Below are positions 15,637-23,485 of a DNA stretch of 45,269 nt, piece by piece. Numbering within the stretch: the first letter of the stretch is position 1; every line of letters starts with the position of its first letter. This DNA is from Clostridiales bacterium (GTDB taxonomy: Bacteria > Bacillota > Clostridia > Christensenellales > Aristaeellaceae): positions 1 to 45,269 of the forward strand of contig SFFC01000007.1 in NCBI GenBank assembly GCA_004556985.1, written 5' to 3'. The notes under the pieces are model-generated. The model saw only the letters and a list, made by a program, of their open reading frames with translations, was not told where the DNA came from and ran no database searches. A program made the translations under genes and the position numbers.

Positions 15637-16458
15637 ATGACCTCTCCCTTTGACTCCAAAAACCGTGTGGCGACGCTTCTGGACAGGCTTGCGCTCCGCC
15701 TGCTGCTGCTCCTGCTCTGCGTGCTGTTTTTTTACAGACTCTGGCGCCAGTCCATGCTCAGCCTCCTGGCGGGGGCCGCCCTCTTTGCGCTCGTGTTGCT
15801 GACGCTGGCGCTCTTTGAGCGGCGCACGCTCTCCCTGCGCGACCGCCTGCTTCGCGAGCGGATCGGCGGCGCGATTGCGCTGGACGAGCTGCTGCTCATG
15901 CCGGCCGGGCGCGCCGGGGAAACCGTCTGCGCGCTGCTTTCGGATGTGCTCGGCGCGCAGACGCTGGGGGGCGCCTCCATGCGCTACGAGGGCGAAGTCT
16001 GGCTGATCCGCTGTGCGCAGTGCATGCAGGGATCTTCCGCCTCCGAAGGCGATGTGCTCGCCGCGCACAGGGCGCGCGTGGAGGCAAACGCAGACAAATG
16101 CGCGCTCGTCTCCACGGGCGGCTTTTCTCCCGCGGCGACCCGCGCTGCGGAATGGATGGACCCGCCCGTCCGGCTCATCAGCGGCAGACAGCTGGCACTG
16201 ATGGCCGGCCGGCTCCATCCCGCGACCGACGAGGAGATCGCCGCGCATGCCCGCCGCGCGCGCGTGCCCTTCTCCTTCGCGCGTATCCGCGCGCTGGCGC
16301 TCTCCCCGACCAAGCAGCCGAGGTATCTCCTCTGTGCGTTTCTGCTGTTGCTCCTCTATCTCGCCTGCGGCTCGCTGCTGGCGCTGCTCTCCTGCCTGAT
16401 GGCGTTCGTCCTGGCCCTGCTCTGCCGGAAGGAAAACCGCCGCGCGTTCCGCCTGTAA
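15637..16458 (+). CDS. Membrane protein with a degenerate Mrr-like domain
   Basis: 273 aa. Two membrane helices lie at about residues 18-38 and 43-62, and two more at about 229-262. The middle domain ends with LVSTGGFSPAATRAAEWMD and VRLISGRQLALM, which resembles the end of Mrr-type restriction endonuclease domains (T-x-G-x-F-T-P-A-A, then I-D-G). The expected catalytic Asp and the Q-x-K motif are not visible: the corresponding region reads EGEVWLIRCAQC. It is therefore probably not a nuclease, or at least not a normal one. ATG 15637 is preceded by AAAGGA at some distance. It is a single gene, convergent with trmN6. Confidence 0.65.
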   Translation: MTSPFDSKNRVATLLDRLALRLLLLLLCVLFFYRLWRQSMLSLLAGAALFALVLLTLALFERRTLSLRDRLLRERIGGAIALDELLLMPAGRAGETVCALLSDVLGAQTLGGASMRYEGEVWLIRCAQCMQGSSASEGDVLAAHRARVEANADKCALVSTGGFSPAATRAAEWMDPPVRLISGRQLALMAGRLHPATDEEIAAHARRARVPFSFARIRALALSPTKQPRYLLCAFLLLLLYLACGSLLALLSCLMAFVLALLCRKENRRAFRL

Positions 16459-16466
16459 GCCCTGGG

Positions 16467-17225
16467 TCAAGGCTCCCCGTAAATGCGCCGCATCTCCTGA
16501 GAAAATCCGCCCCCGGGCGTATGCGTCAGCAGCATCGGCAGCACATGCAGCCCCGGCCTCCCGCCCTTGATGCCCTCCAGAAGCAGCAGCTTGGGCGCGC
16601 TGTCTGCGTGCGCCGCAACGAGACGGAGGCGCTTGGGCTCCACGCGCGCGCTGCGCATCGCGTCGCACAGCTGCAGCAGCCGCGCCGCCGGAAAGACGCA
16701 GCAGAGCCTGCCTCCGTTGCGGAGCACGCGCCCGCAGGCCGCCATCCATTCCTCCAGGGAGCATTCCTCCCCGCTTCGCGCAAGGGCCCGCGTCTGCGCG
16801 GGGCTGACCAGCCCGGCGCCCCTGGCCGTGTAGGGCGGGTTGGTCACGACCAGATGGCAGACCTCATGGCCGATGCAGGAGGATGCGTCCCGGCAATCCG
16901 CATTGTGCACGCGGATCCGGCCGCTCAGCCCGTTGAGCCGAACGCTTCGCGATGCCATATCGGCGACCTCAGGCTGAATCTCGAAGGCGTCAAACGTCGT
17001 CTCCTCGCTTCTGGCCGCGATCAGCAGCGGCAGCACGCCGGTACCCGTGCCCATGTCGCAGACGCGCTCTCCCCTTTTGGCGGCCGCAAAATCCGCCAGC
17101 AGGACGGCGTCCGTCCCGAAGCGAAAGCCGTCCTGCCTTTGCAGAATGCGCAACCCTGCGCGCTGGAGATCGTCCAGCCGCTCTCCCGGACGGATCAGCG
17201 TCTGCGCCTCTTCCTCTGTCCGCAT
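16467..17225 (-). CDS. trmN6: tRNA1(Val) adenine-37 N6-methyltransferase, TrmN6/YfiC family
   Basis: 252 aa. A SAM-dependent methyltransferase with binding motif VCDMGTGTGVLPLLIA and catalytic motif LVVTNPPYTARG, the N-P-P-Y signature of N6-adenine methylation. It opens with the YfiC-type phrase RLDDLQRAGLRILQRQDGFR. It follows glpK by 42 nt on the same strand. ATG 17225 has GGAGGGG upstream. In other Firmicutes this gene is often coupled to an rsmI-type gene, which is absent here. Confidence 0.85.
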   Translation of the reverse strand: MRTEEEAQTLIRPGERLDDLQRAGLRILQRQDGFRFGTDAVLLADFAAAKRGERVCDMGTGTGVLPLLIAARSEETTFDAFEIQPEVADMASRSVRLNGLSGRIRVHNADCRDASSCIGHEVCHLVVTNPPYTARGAGLVSPAQTRALARSGEECSLEEWMAACGRVLRNGGRLCCVFPAARLLQLCDAMRSARVEPKRLRLVAAHADSAPKLLLLEGIKGGRPGLHVLPMLLTHTPGGGFSQEMRRIYGEP

Positions 17226-17266
17226 CTGTGACGCCCCTCCATTCCGCCCGTCAGCCGCCTCAAAAG

Positions 17267-18769
17267 TCAATCCTCCGCCTCCAGCTCGGCCCAGCGCATG
17301 CTGCGCTTGACGGCGCGATGCCATCCGCGCAGCGCCGCCTGGCGATCCGACTCCGCCATCTGCGGCGTCAGACTGAGATCTTTCTTCCAGACGCGCCGCA
17401 GGTCATCCAGACCCGCATACAGCCCGACCGCCAGCCCGGCCATCAGCGCGACGCCCAGCGCCGTCGTCTCGATCACCGCGGGACGGATCACGCGGCAGCC
17501 CAGGATATCCGCCTGGAACTGCATCAGGAACTGGTTGGCGCTCGCTCCGCCGTCCACGCGCATCTCGGTGGGCTGGCGTCCGCAGTCCGACGCCATGGCC
17601 GTCACCAGATCGGCCGACTGATAGGCGATCGACTCGAGCGCCGCGCGCACGATATGGGCGCGCCCCGTACCGCGCGTGATGCCGATGATCGTGCCGCGGC
17701 TGTACATATCCCAATATGGCGCACCCAGGCCCGTGAACGAGGGCACCATGTACACCCCGCCGGAATCCTTGACCGAGCGCGCGATCGTCTCCGTCTCGGA
17801 AGCGCGCTCCACCAGTTTCATCTCGTCGCGCAGCCACTGCACCGCCGCGCCGCCGACAAAGACGCTGCCCTCCAGCGCATAGGTACATTTTCCGCCGATT
17901 CGCCAGGCGATCGTCGACACCAGCCCGCTCTTGCTCCGGGTGATCTCCTCGCCTGTGTTCATCAGCAGGAAGCAGCCTGTCCCATAGGTATTCTTCATCA
18001 TGCCGGGATCGAAGCATCCCTGGCCAAAGAGCGCGCTGTGCTGGTCGCCGGCCAGCGCCGCAACCGGAATCGCACGGCCCAGAATCTCCGGATCGAGCAT
18101 GCCGATCACGCCGGAGGAATCGACGACCTGCGGGAGAATCGCGCGCGGAATCCGCAGCGCGCTGAGCATCGTGTCGTCCCAGTCGTTCTTGCGGATATCG
18201 AAGAGCATTGTACGGCTGGCGTTTGTAGCGTCGGTCACATGCGGCCTGCCGGAGACGAGATTCCAGACCAGGAAGCTGTCCACCGTGCCAAAGCAAAGCT
18301 CCCCGCGCTCCGCCCTGTCGTGCAGGTCGAGCTTGTCAAGCAGCCAGCTCAGCTTCGTTCCGGAAAAATAGGCGTCGGGAACGAGACCCGTCGTCTCCCG
18401 GATATGCGGCTCAAGTCCCTCGTCGCAGAGCCTCTGCACGATGGGCGCCGTCCTTCTGCATTGCCAGACGATCGCGTTGTGCATCGGCTGGCCCGTCTTT
18501 CTGTCCCAGAGCAGCGTCGTCTCCCGCTGATTGGTGATGCCGATAGCGGCAATGTCCCCGACGGGAATGCCGCTGATGCGCACGGCCTCGCGCAGTGCAT
18601 CCACCTGCGTGTTGAGAATGGCCATCGGATCATGCTCAACCCAGCCCGGCTGCGGATAGATTTGCTCGAACTCGTAGCTCTTCATGGCGATGACGTTGGC
18701 CTGCTCGTCAAAGATCACCGCGCGCGAGCTCGTCGTTCCCTGATCCAGTGCGATGACATACCTGGGCAT
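17267..18769 (-). CDS. glpK: Glycerol kinase
   Basis: 500 aa, the full family length. It phosphorylates glycerol to sn-glycerol-3-phosphate. N-terminal FGGY-kinase motif ALDQGTTSSRAVIFD (residue 6 on), substrate motif AIVWQCRRT, and C-terminal MRVDGGASANQFLMQFQAD. The His of the usual EI-phosphorylation region is not clearly seen. ATG 18769 is preceded by GGAGGG. No glpF or glpD is adjacent, and a terminator-like hairpin sits right before the ribosome binding site, which suggests control by antitermination. Confidence 0.95.
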   Translation of the reverse strand: MPRYVIALDQGTTSSRAVIFDEQANVIAMKSYEFEQIYPQPGWVEHDPMAILNTQVDALREAVRISGIPVGDIAAIGITNQRETTLLWDRKTGQPMHNAIVWQCRRTAPIVQRLCDEGLEPHIRETTGLVPDAYFSGTKLSWLLDKLDLHDRAERGELCFGTVDSFLVWNLVSGRPHVTDATNASRTMLFDIRKNDWDDTMLSALRIPRAILPQVVDSSGVIGMLDPEILGRAIPVAALAGDQHSALFGQGCFDPGMMKNTYGTGCFLLMNTGEEITRSKSGLVSTIAWRIGGKCTYALEGSVFVGGAAVQWLRDEMKLVERASETETIARSVKDSGGVYMVPSFTGLGAPYWDMYSRGTIIGITRGTGRAHIVRAALESIAYQSADLVTAMASDCGRQPTEMRVDGGASANQFLMQFQADILGCRVIRPAVIETTALGVALMAGLAVGLYAGLDDLRRVWKKDLSLTPQMAESDRQAALRGWHRAVKRSMRWAELEAED

Positions 18770-18792
18770 AAGCTCCCTCCTTATAACAAAGA

Positions 18793-18823
18793 CGCCGCTG
18801 CGGAATGTGGCACCGCAGCGGCG
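18793..18823 (-). terminator. Hairpin between the PQQ-repeat gene and glpK
   Basis: A perfect 11-bp GC-rich stem (18793-18803 with 18813-18823) is followed on the minus strand by TCTTTGTT and then the glpK ribosome binding site. It is either the terminator of the upstream gene or a leader terminator controlling glpK. Confidence 0.7.
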
Positions 18824-18835
18824 AAAGATGCGCAA

Positions 18836-21112
18836 TTACTGAAGCTCAACGAAATAGATCATGCCGCCCGTGGTGCCCACGACAATCTCGTTGCCGTATG
18901 CGGCGGGCGTCGAGCGGATCGCACTGCCGAGGTTGACGGTGCTGATCGTCGTGCCGCTGAAGCCGTCCATCAGGCGCAGCGTGCCATTCTCGTCGCCCAT
19001 CACCAGATAGCTCTTGCCATCGGGCTGATACATCGCGATCGGAGAGGAGACGGAATCGACGTCGATCGGCTGGCTCCAGACCTCTTCACCGGTCTCCTTG
19101 TCAAGCGCATAGACGACGGCATAGTTGTTCTTGTCGTCGATGACCACACGGTTGACGTTGAAGATCACAAGGTCGCTGATATCGCCCTGGCCGATGAGCG
19201 GCGCAGCCATCAAGCCGGCATAAATGCCCTCGTCCGCGGTCTTGCTGGCATACTTGCCCTTGATTTCGCCGCCGTACTCCCAGACCGTCTCTCCGGTGAG
19301 CGCGTCGAGCTTGACGAGCTTGACCGCGCTGCTGCGCTCGCGCTTGTTGACGACGTTGCCAGCGTAGAGATACACGCCGTCCTCCTCGCACTCCAGAGAG
19401 ACCGTGCCTACGACGCTGTCCTCCATGTCAAACGCCCAGACGCACTGCATCGTGTTCATGTCGACGCACTGAATCGAGCCGGCCTTGTCGCCGAAGTAAG
19501 CATAATCGCCGTAGGTCGCAACGCTCGTGGAAATGCCCTGCTTCGCGTTCTTGAGAGAAGTCACATACCCGTAGGCCGTGCTCTGCGGATCGACGCTGAT
19601 CTGTGCATTGTCAAGGTCAAAATCGGTATTCATCGAGAGCGCATACAGCAATCCGTTGTCCGCGCCGTAGATGACGGTATCCGAATCCGCCTCAACGATC
19701 GGCGACGTGGAAACGGAGCCGACCTTCGCGGATTTGGAGTTGTCCGAATAACCGGTTTCAAAGCCAATGAGCTTCTGGTCGATCAGATTGTACACGCGCA
19801 GGCCCATGATGCCGGTGTAGCCGGCGACCGTGTCCTGCGTCTGGCCGACGTAGAGAAGCGGATAGCCGTAGGGATTGATGCTCGCAGTCGTCTGCATCGG
19901 GAAGCCGACGGAGATCGGCTGACGGCTGTAAATCTTTTTCTCCAGATCGAAGAAGTAGATATTGCCGTCGTCAGACGGGAAGATGACCTCCTTCATCGCA
20001 GTCGTCGTGCGGCTCTCGTCGGAGATATTCATCATCTCGCGGATATTCTTGTACCACTTGACGATCAGCGGCTGGCTGCCGTAACCGAAGCCCGTGTAAT
20101 CATTATCAAGCACAGAGGTGCGGATACCGCGAACCACGCTCAGTTGCTCGCTGGTGACCTCGACCGTGCCCGCCGCGCTGTTCTGGCGCAGGGGACCGCC
20201 GCGGAAGGTCAGCACACCGGCCTGCTGGGAATAGGTTGCGGGATCGCCCATGCTCACATCCTCAGCGCGGCTGAGCGACTCCGTCTTCTCCCCATCGGCA
20301 AGCACGAAGCTCTCCTTGATGACCTTGGAAGGCTCCGCACCCTCGGCGGCACTGGCACTCATCGCCTGATACGGCGTGGGCGTCGGCTCGGGGGTCGGCG
20401 TGGGCGTGGCCGTCGGCGTCGGGGTAGTCGTGGGCGTCGGCGTCGGGGTGGCCGTCGGCGTCGGGGTCGGCGTGGCCGTCGGCGTCGGGGTCGGCGTGGG
20501 CGTGGCCGTCGGCGTCGGCGTCGGGGTCGGCGTGGCCGTCGGCGTCGGGGTCGGCGTCGCGGTCGGCGTGGCCGTCGGCGCAGGCGTCGGAACCGCCGTC
20601 GGGGTCGCGGTCGGCGCCGGCGAGGCCGTCGGCGTCGCAGTCGCCATCACGAAAGGCGTCGCAGTCGGTGCAGGCGTCGCCTTGTCCGGAAGAATGCTGC
20701 CAAGCAGCGCATCGCGCTGGGCCGGGAACACAAACCAGCCCGCCACAGCCAGCGCAAGCAGCAGCACGACGATCAGCACGGCGATCAGGCAGCCCTTGCC
20801 ACCCTTTTTCTTTTCTCCGCCTCTCTTGGAGCTGTGGGCGCTCTCCGCCCAATCCTCCTCGTCGTCATCCGTAAACCACTCCTGCGGTACGGATGGGGCC
20901 GGCTTCGGCGCGCTGCTCTTGTAGGCAGGCTTCTCCTGAGGCTCTGCGGGAGCCGTCTGCTCTTGGCGGGGCGGAAGCTGCTGCTCCTGCTGCGCCTGCT
21001 GCTCCTCCCTTTGCTGTCTTTCAAATTCTTCAAAAGCCTTTTCCTGGGCTGCGGCTCTTCTGCGCCTGCGCGGTTCCGGCGTTCCGTTCTTCTGTTCGTC
21101 CAAACTGTACAC
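18836..21112 (-). CDS. Membrane-anchored PQQ-like beta-propeller protein with Thr-Pro linker
   Basis: 758 aa. Residues 1-107 are cytoplasmic, Gln/Glu-rich and basic, then acidic (TDDDEEDWAE). A membrane helix lies at about 108-128. A (PT)n/ATPTPTP linker of about 100 residues follows, and then a long beta-propeller region with repeated blades (DGNIYFFDLEKKIYS, DNGLLYALS, AGSIQCVDMNTMQCVWAFD, ETVWEYGG, YALDKETGEEVW, GGMIYFVELQ). Blades of the PQQ/YncE type usually bind partners or assemble envelope proteins; I see no dehydrogenase domain. The start is uncertain: GTG 21112 has no proper ribosome binding site, while TTG 21103 follows GAGGTG by 6 nt. Confidence 0.85.
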   Translation of the reverse strand: MYSLDEQKNGTPEPRRRRRAAAQEKAFEEFERQQREEQQAQQEQQLPPRQEQTAPAEPQEKPAYKSSAPKPAPSVPQEWFTDDDEEDWAESAHSSKRGGEKKKGGKGCLIAVLIVVLLLALAVAGWFVFPAQRDALLGSILPDKATPAPTATPFVMATATPTASPAPTATPTAVPTPAPTATPTATPTPTPTATPTPTPTPTATPTPTPTPTATPTPTPTATPTPTPTTTPTPTATPTPTPEPTPTPYQAMSASAAEGAEPSKVIKESFVLADGEKTESLSRAEDVSMGDPATYSQQAGVLTFRGGPLRQNSAAGTVEVTSEQLSVVRGIRTSVLDNDYTGFGYGSQPLIVKWYKNIREMMNISDESRTTTAMKEVIFPSDDGNIYFFDLEKKIYSRQPISVGFPMQTTASINPYGYPLLYVGQTQDTVAGYTGIMGLRVYNLIDQKLIGFETGYSDNSKSAKVGSVSTSPIVEADSDTVIYGADNGLLYALSMNTDFDLDNAQISVDPQSTAYGYVTSLKNAKQGISTSVATYGDYAYFGDKAGSIQCVDMNTMQCVWAFDMEDSVVGTVSLECEEDGVYLYAGNVVNKRERSSAVKLVKLDALTGETVWEYGGEIKGKYASKTADEGIYAGLMAAPLIGQGDISDLVIFNVNRVVIDDKNNYAVVYALDKETGEEVWSQPIDVDSVSSPIAMYQPDGKSYLVMGDENGTLRLMDGFSGTTISTVNLGSAIRSTPAAYGNEIVVGTTGGMIYFVELQ
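20373..20690. repeat. GTCGGC/GTCGGGGTCGGCGTGGCC minisatellite
   Basis: Short in-frame repeats of 6 bp in higher-order units of 12-24 bp encode the Thr-Pro linker of the propeller protein. They keep the frame, so copy changes alter only linker length. Confidence 0.9.
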
Positions 21113-21137
21113 CTCATTTCAGACTATGTCTTGAATC

Positions 21138-21166
21138 ATTATACAGGAATTTCTCCCTTTTCTCAA
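21138..21166 (-). promoter_or_regulatory. Promoter of the PQQ-propeller gene
   Basis: On the minus strand TTGAGA (21161-21166), a 17-nt spacer and a perfect TATAAT (21138-21143). Confidence 0.7.
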
Positions 21167-21271
21167 TCCCATTTTCGCGAAAACCTGTCTTCCGCGCCAT
21201 TTTTATCCTGACGCTCGCCGCTGCGCTTCATAGAATGAAGTGAAGACTCCCGAAAAGGAGGGAAACCCTTT

Positions 21272-21556
21272 ATGCTCGATTCGCTCTCGCCATACGCCCT
21301 GCTTCAGGCCAGCAAGCCCCGGCAGCCGCATGTCGTGACCACTGCGTACGACCTCTTCAGCGCCGTCCAATCCTCCGCTCCGCCCGCAGAGGGCATGCCT
21401 CAGGAGCGGGAAGCCCCTGCCGCTGTGCCTACGGCAGAGGAAACGGTCCCGGCCGCCTCCATGCCGCTCGTGCCCCGATCACGGACCCACTACATCTCTG
21501 ACATCAGGCATCGTCACGTCGAGGCGCTTCGCCGGGCCTATCCGCCGCCTCCCTGA
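21272..21556 (+). CDS. Small hypothetical protein
   Basis: 94 aa, not recognised. An excellent AAAGGAGGG lies 9 nt before the ATG, the main reason to accept it. The middle is Ala/Pro/Glu-rich and probably disordered; the C-terminus RTHYISDIRHRHVEALRRAY is basic and probably helical. No membrane segment or signal peptide. Its last 53 bases overlap the end of the gene on the opposite strand. Confidence 0.6.
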   Translation: MLDSLSPYALLQASKPRQPHVVTTAYDLFSAVQSSAPPAEGMPQEREAPAAVPTAEETVPAASMPLVPRSRTHYISDIRHRHVEALRRAYPPPP

Positions 21557-22031
21557 GCGGCTGCCTCCACCGCCCGCCCTCATACCGGGCCTCCGGCCAG
21601 CAGGGAGGCGGCGGCCATCTCCGCTCCGGCCAGGGGATCCGCCCGAAAGCCTCCCGCCCGGCGGAGGATTCCTTTTCCTGTGCCGCAACCGGCGCATTGG
21701 AGGCCTGCGCAGTCCGCTGCGCCGGCCTTTTTTTCTGCCTGTTTGATGCGATTCTGGACAGACAGGCAGCCTTTGCCTCCTGTCCCGTGCAGAAGAGGAG
21801 CTTCTCCTCCTGCATCGCGTAGGCTCCCAGGAGCTGCTTGCCCGGGTCCGGCCATCGCTGCTCCCCTCCTGTCGCCGACAGCCTTTGCTCACGTTCCCTG
21901 CCATCCTTTTCTATCAGCACCATGAGCGCGCCGTCCTCCGGGATTCCCTGCGCGCGCAGGCGAAGCTCTCCCTGGCCCTGCATCAGGTAGCCCATCAGAA
22001 CACCGTTTCCGCCTCTGAGCAAAAAATTCAT
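21504..22031 (-). CDS. Hypothetical protein with Trp/Pro-rich C-terminal motif
   Basis: 175 aa. The first 100 residues look like a compact beta domain (GELRLRAQGIPEDGALMVLI, LLGAYAMQEEKLLFCTG). After a charged linker comes PWPERRWPPPPCWPEARYEG, a Trp/Pro-rich motif of a kind I have seen at the C-terminus of hypothetical clostridial proteins. GGAGGGG stands 7 nt before ATG 22031. There is no signal peptide. Function unknown. It is divergent from the VanW gene and overlaps tail to tail with the small gene at 21272. Confidence 0.65.
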   Translation of the reverse strand: MNFLLRGGNGVLMGYLMQGQGELRLRAQGIPEDGALMVLIEKDGREREQRLSATGGEQRWPDPGKQLLGAYAMQEEKLLFCTGQEAKAACLSRIASNRQKKRPAQRTAQASNAPVAAQEKESSAGREAFGRIPWPERRWPPPPCWPEARYEGGRWRQPLREAADRPGEAPRRDDA

Positions 22032-22072
22032 CCTCCATCCCCTCCGGGGACAAAACTATGCCGGATTGTGTC

Positions 22073-22101
22073 TTGCCTTGCCTCCTGATTAGCGGTATAA
22101 T
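22073..22101 (+). promoter_or_regulatory. Promoter of the VanW gene
   Basis: TTGCCT (22073-22078), a 17-nt spacer and a perfect TATAAT (22096-22101). Confidence 0.7.
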
Positions 22102-22212
22102 AAAAGGTAGTCTGCGGCCGTTTCTGCCGCCTGCAATCATCTGGTTTTCGGTTCCTGCCGCGCCGCCGCGAGCGGGCGGGCTCACGTTTTCGCCAATAAC
22201 GGAGGATGTCCT

Positions 22213-23289
22213 GTGCGATATAAACTGCTTTCCCTGCTGCTTCTCCTTGTGACGCTGTCCTGCGGCGCCGCTGCAGACACGGGCACTGCCATCTGCCTGG
22301 AGGATTTTCTTGCCTCAGCCGACGCGGGCGGAAAGCCCCGGATTCTCTACACCGGGCAGACCTCCGTCAGCCTGACCAAGCGCAGCGAGGCCGACGCGGA
22401 GAGCGCCTCCCTGGGCACGCTCAAAGTCAAGGAAACGGTTCAGATTTTCGGCTTTGACCAGACCTGGCTCTTCTGCTGGGACGACGCCGTCGGCATCTAC
22501 TACATTAAGCGCGCCAACGTGGTGGACATCGTGCCCGTTGCAGGAAACGACGTGCCCTACGGCGTGATCCCCAACCGGTTTGTCGCTGTAACCGCGCGCG
22601 ATACCACGCTGTATTCCTCGCCTGATTCCGAGTCGGAGCCGCTTGACAGCTATCCGGCTGATACGCGCATGAGCCTGTGGATGATTCAGGACGGCTGGGC
22701 TGTCGTTCCCTACAAGCGGCTGGTCGGCTATCTCTACGTCGGCGACCTCAAGGAGCTCACACCCGTCGCCCCGTCCGTCGAATACGCGCAGGACGGAGAC
22801 ATCATCGCAGCCTTCACCACCTTCTACTCTCTCAAGCAGACGGAGCTGAACATCGGCCGCATGGAGAACATCCGCGTCGGCTGCATGTACATCAGCAACA
22901 GCTATGAGCCCGGCGAGGAATTCGACTTCAACGCCATCGCCGGCCCGTACCGCGCCAGCCGCGGCTACAAGCCCTCGCCCGTTTTGGTGGACGGCGGCAC
23001 GGTTGCCGGCTCCGGCGGCGGCACCTGTCAGGTCTCCACGACGCTGTACAACGCGCTGCTTCAGCTCTACGACGGCATCACGATCCTCTATCGCCATGCG
23101 CATGGACCGGGCGGCGCCTCCTATGCGCCCCACGGTGTGGACGCCGCCGTCGGCCGCAACGGTGACGCCGGCGTCATCGAGCTCAACCTCGAATTCCGCA
23201 ACGACTTCGACTTCCCCATCACCATCGATTCGACCGTGCAAAATGGCTCCCTGTGCATCTGCATCCGCAAGGGGCGCGTCAGCGAGTAA
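22213..23289 (+). CDS. Secreted VanW family protein
   Basis: 358 aa, GTG start with GGAGG 7 nt upstream. Signal peptide (LLSLLLLLVTLSCGAAA; cleavage near residue 22, or lipidation at Cys17 in a weak lipobox). Then two SH3-like segments (about 40-100 and 115-180) and the VanW domain (about 205-355) with EPGEEFDFNAIAGPYRASRG, the glycine-rich SGGGTCQVSTTLYNALL and a final beta sheet. VanW proteins are named after a vancomycin cluster gene of unknown function; a role in cell-wall contact is likely from the SH3-like parts. It is a single gene with its own promoter and terminator. Confidence 0.88.
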   Translation: MRYKLLSLLLLLVTLSCGAAADTGTAICLEDFLASADAGGKPRILYTGQTSVSLTKRSEADAESASLGTLKVKETVQIFGFDQTWLFCWDDAVGIYYIKRANVVDIVPVAGNDVPYGVIPNRFVAVTARDTTLYSSPDSESEPLDSYPADTRMSLWMIQDGWAVVPYKRLVGYLYVGDLKELTPVAPSVEYAQDGDIIAAFTTFYSLKQTELNIGRMENIRVGCMYISNSYEPGEEFDFNAIAGPYRASRGYKPSPVLVDGGTVAGSGGGTCQVSTTLYNALLQLYDGITILYRHAHGPGGASYAPHGVDAAVGRNGDAGVIELNLEFRNDFDFPITIDSTVQNGSLCICIRKGRVSE

Positions 23290-23326
23290 GCTGCCTTTTC
23301 TCTGTCCATCTGCAAAGAAACACGCG

Positions 23327-23366
23327 GCCCCCGGATTCCTCGAACGGAATCCGGGGGCTGTTTCTG
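23327..23366 (+). terminator. Terminator of the VanW gene
   Basis: A perfect 13-bp stem (23327-23339 with 23346-23358), a 6-nt loop, then TGTTTCTG. Confidence 0.85.
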
Positions 23367-23485
23367 TCCTGCAAACTTTTTTCATTCTTTTGCCGCATGC
23401 GCCATTCGGCCGGCGTAACCGGGGGAATCCGCCGCAGTTTCTCCCTGCGGTCGCGTGGCGGGGATCAGATTTCCACCATGGGGGG

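Noticed and set aside
20376..20924. Gly-Val repeat protein on the plus strand, or CRISPR-like repeats
   Set aside because: It is the complement of the Thr-Pro minisatellite; there are no spacers of constant length.
16952..21211. 1419-aa plus-strand open frame
   Set aside because: Antisense to glpK and the propeller gene; Arg/His-rich composition and the long Gly/Arg repeat are the mirror of GC-rich codons and the minisatellite.
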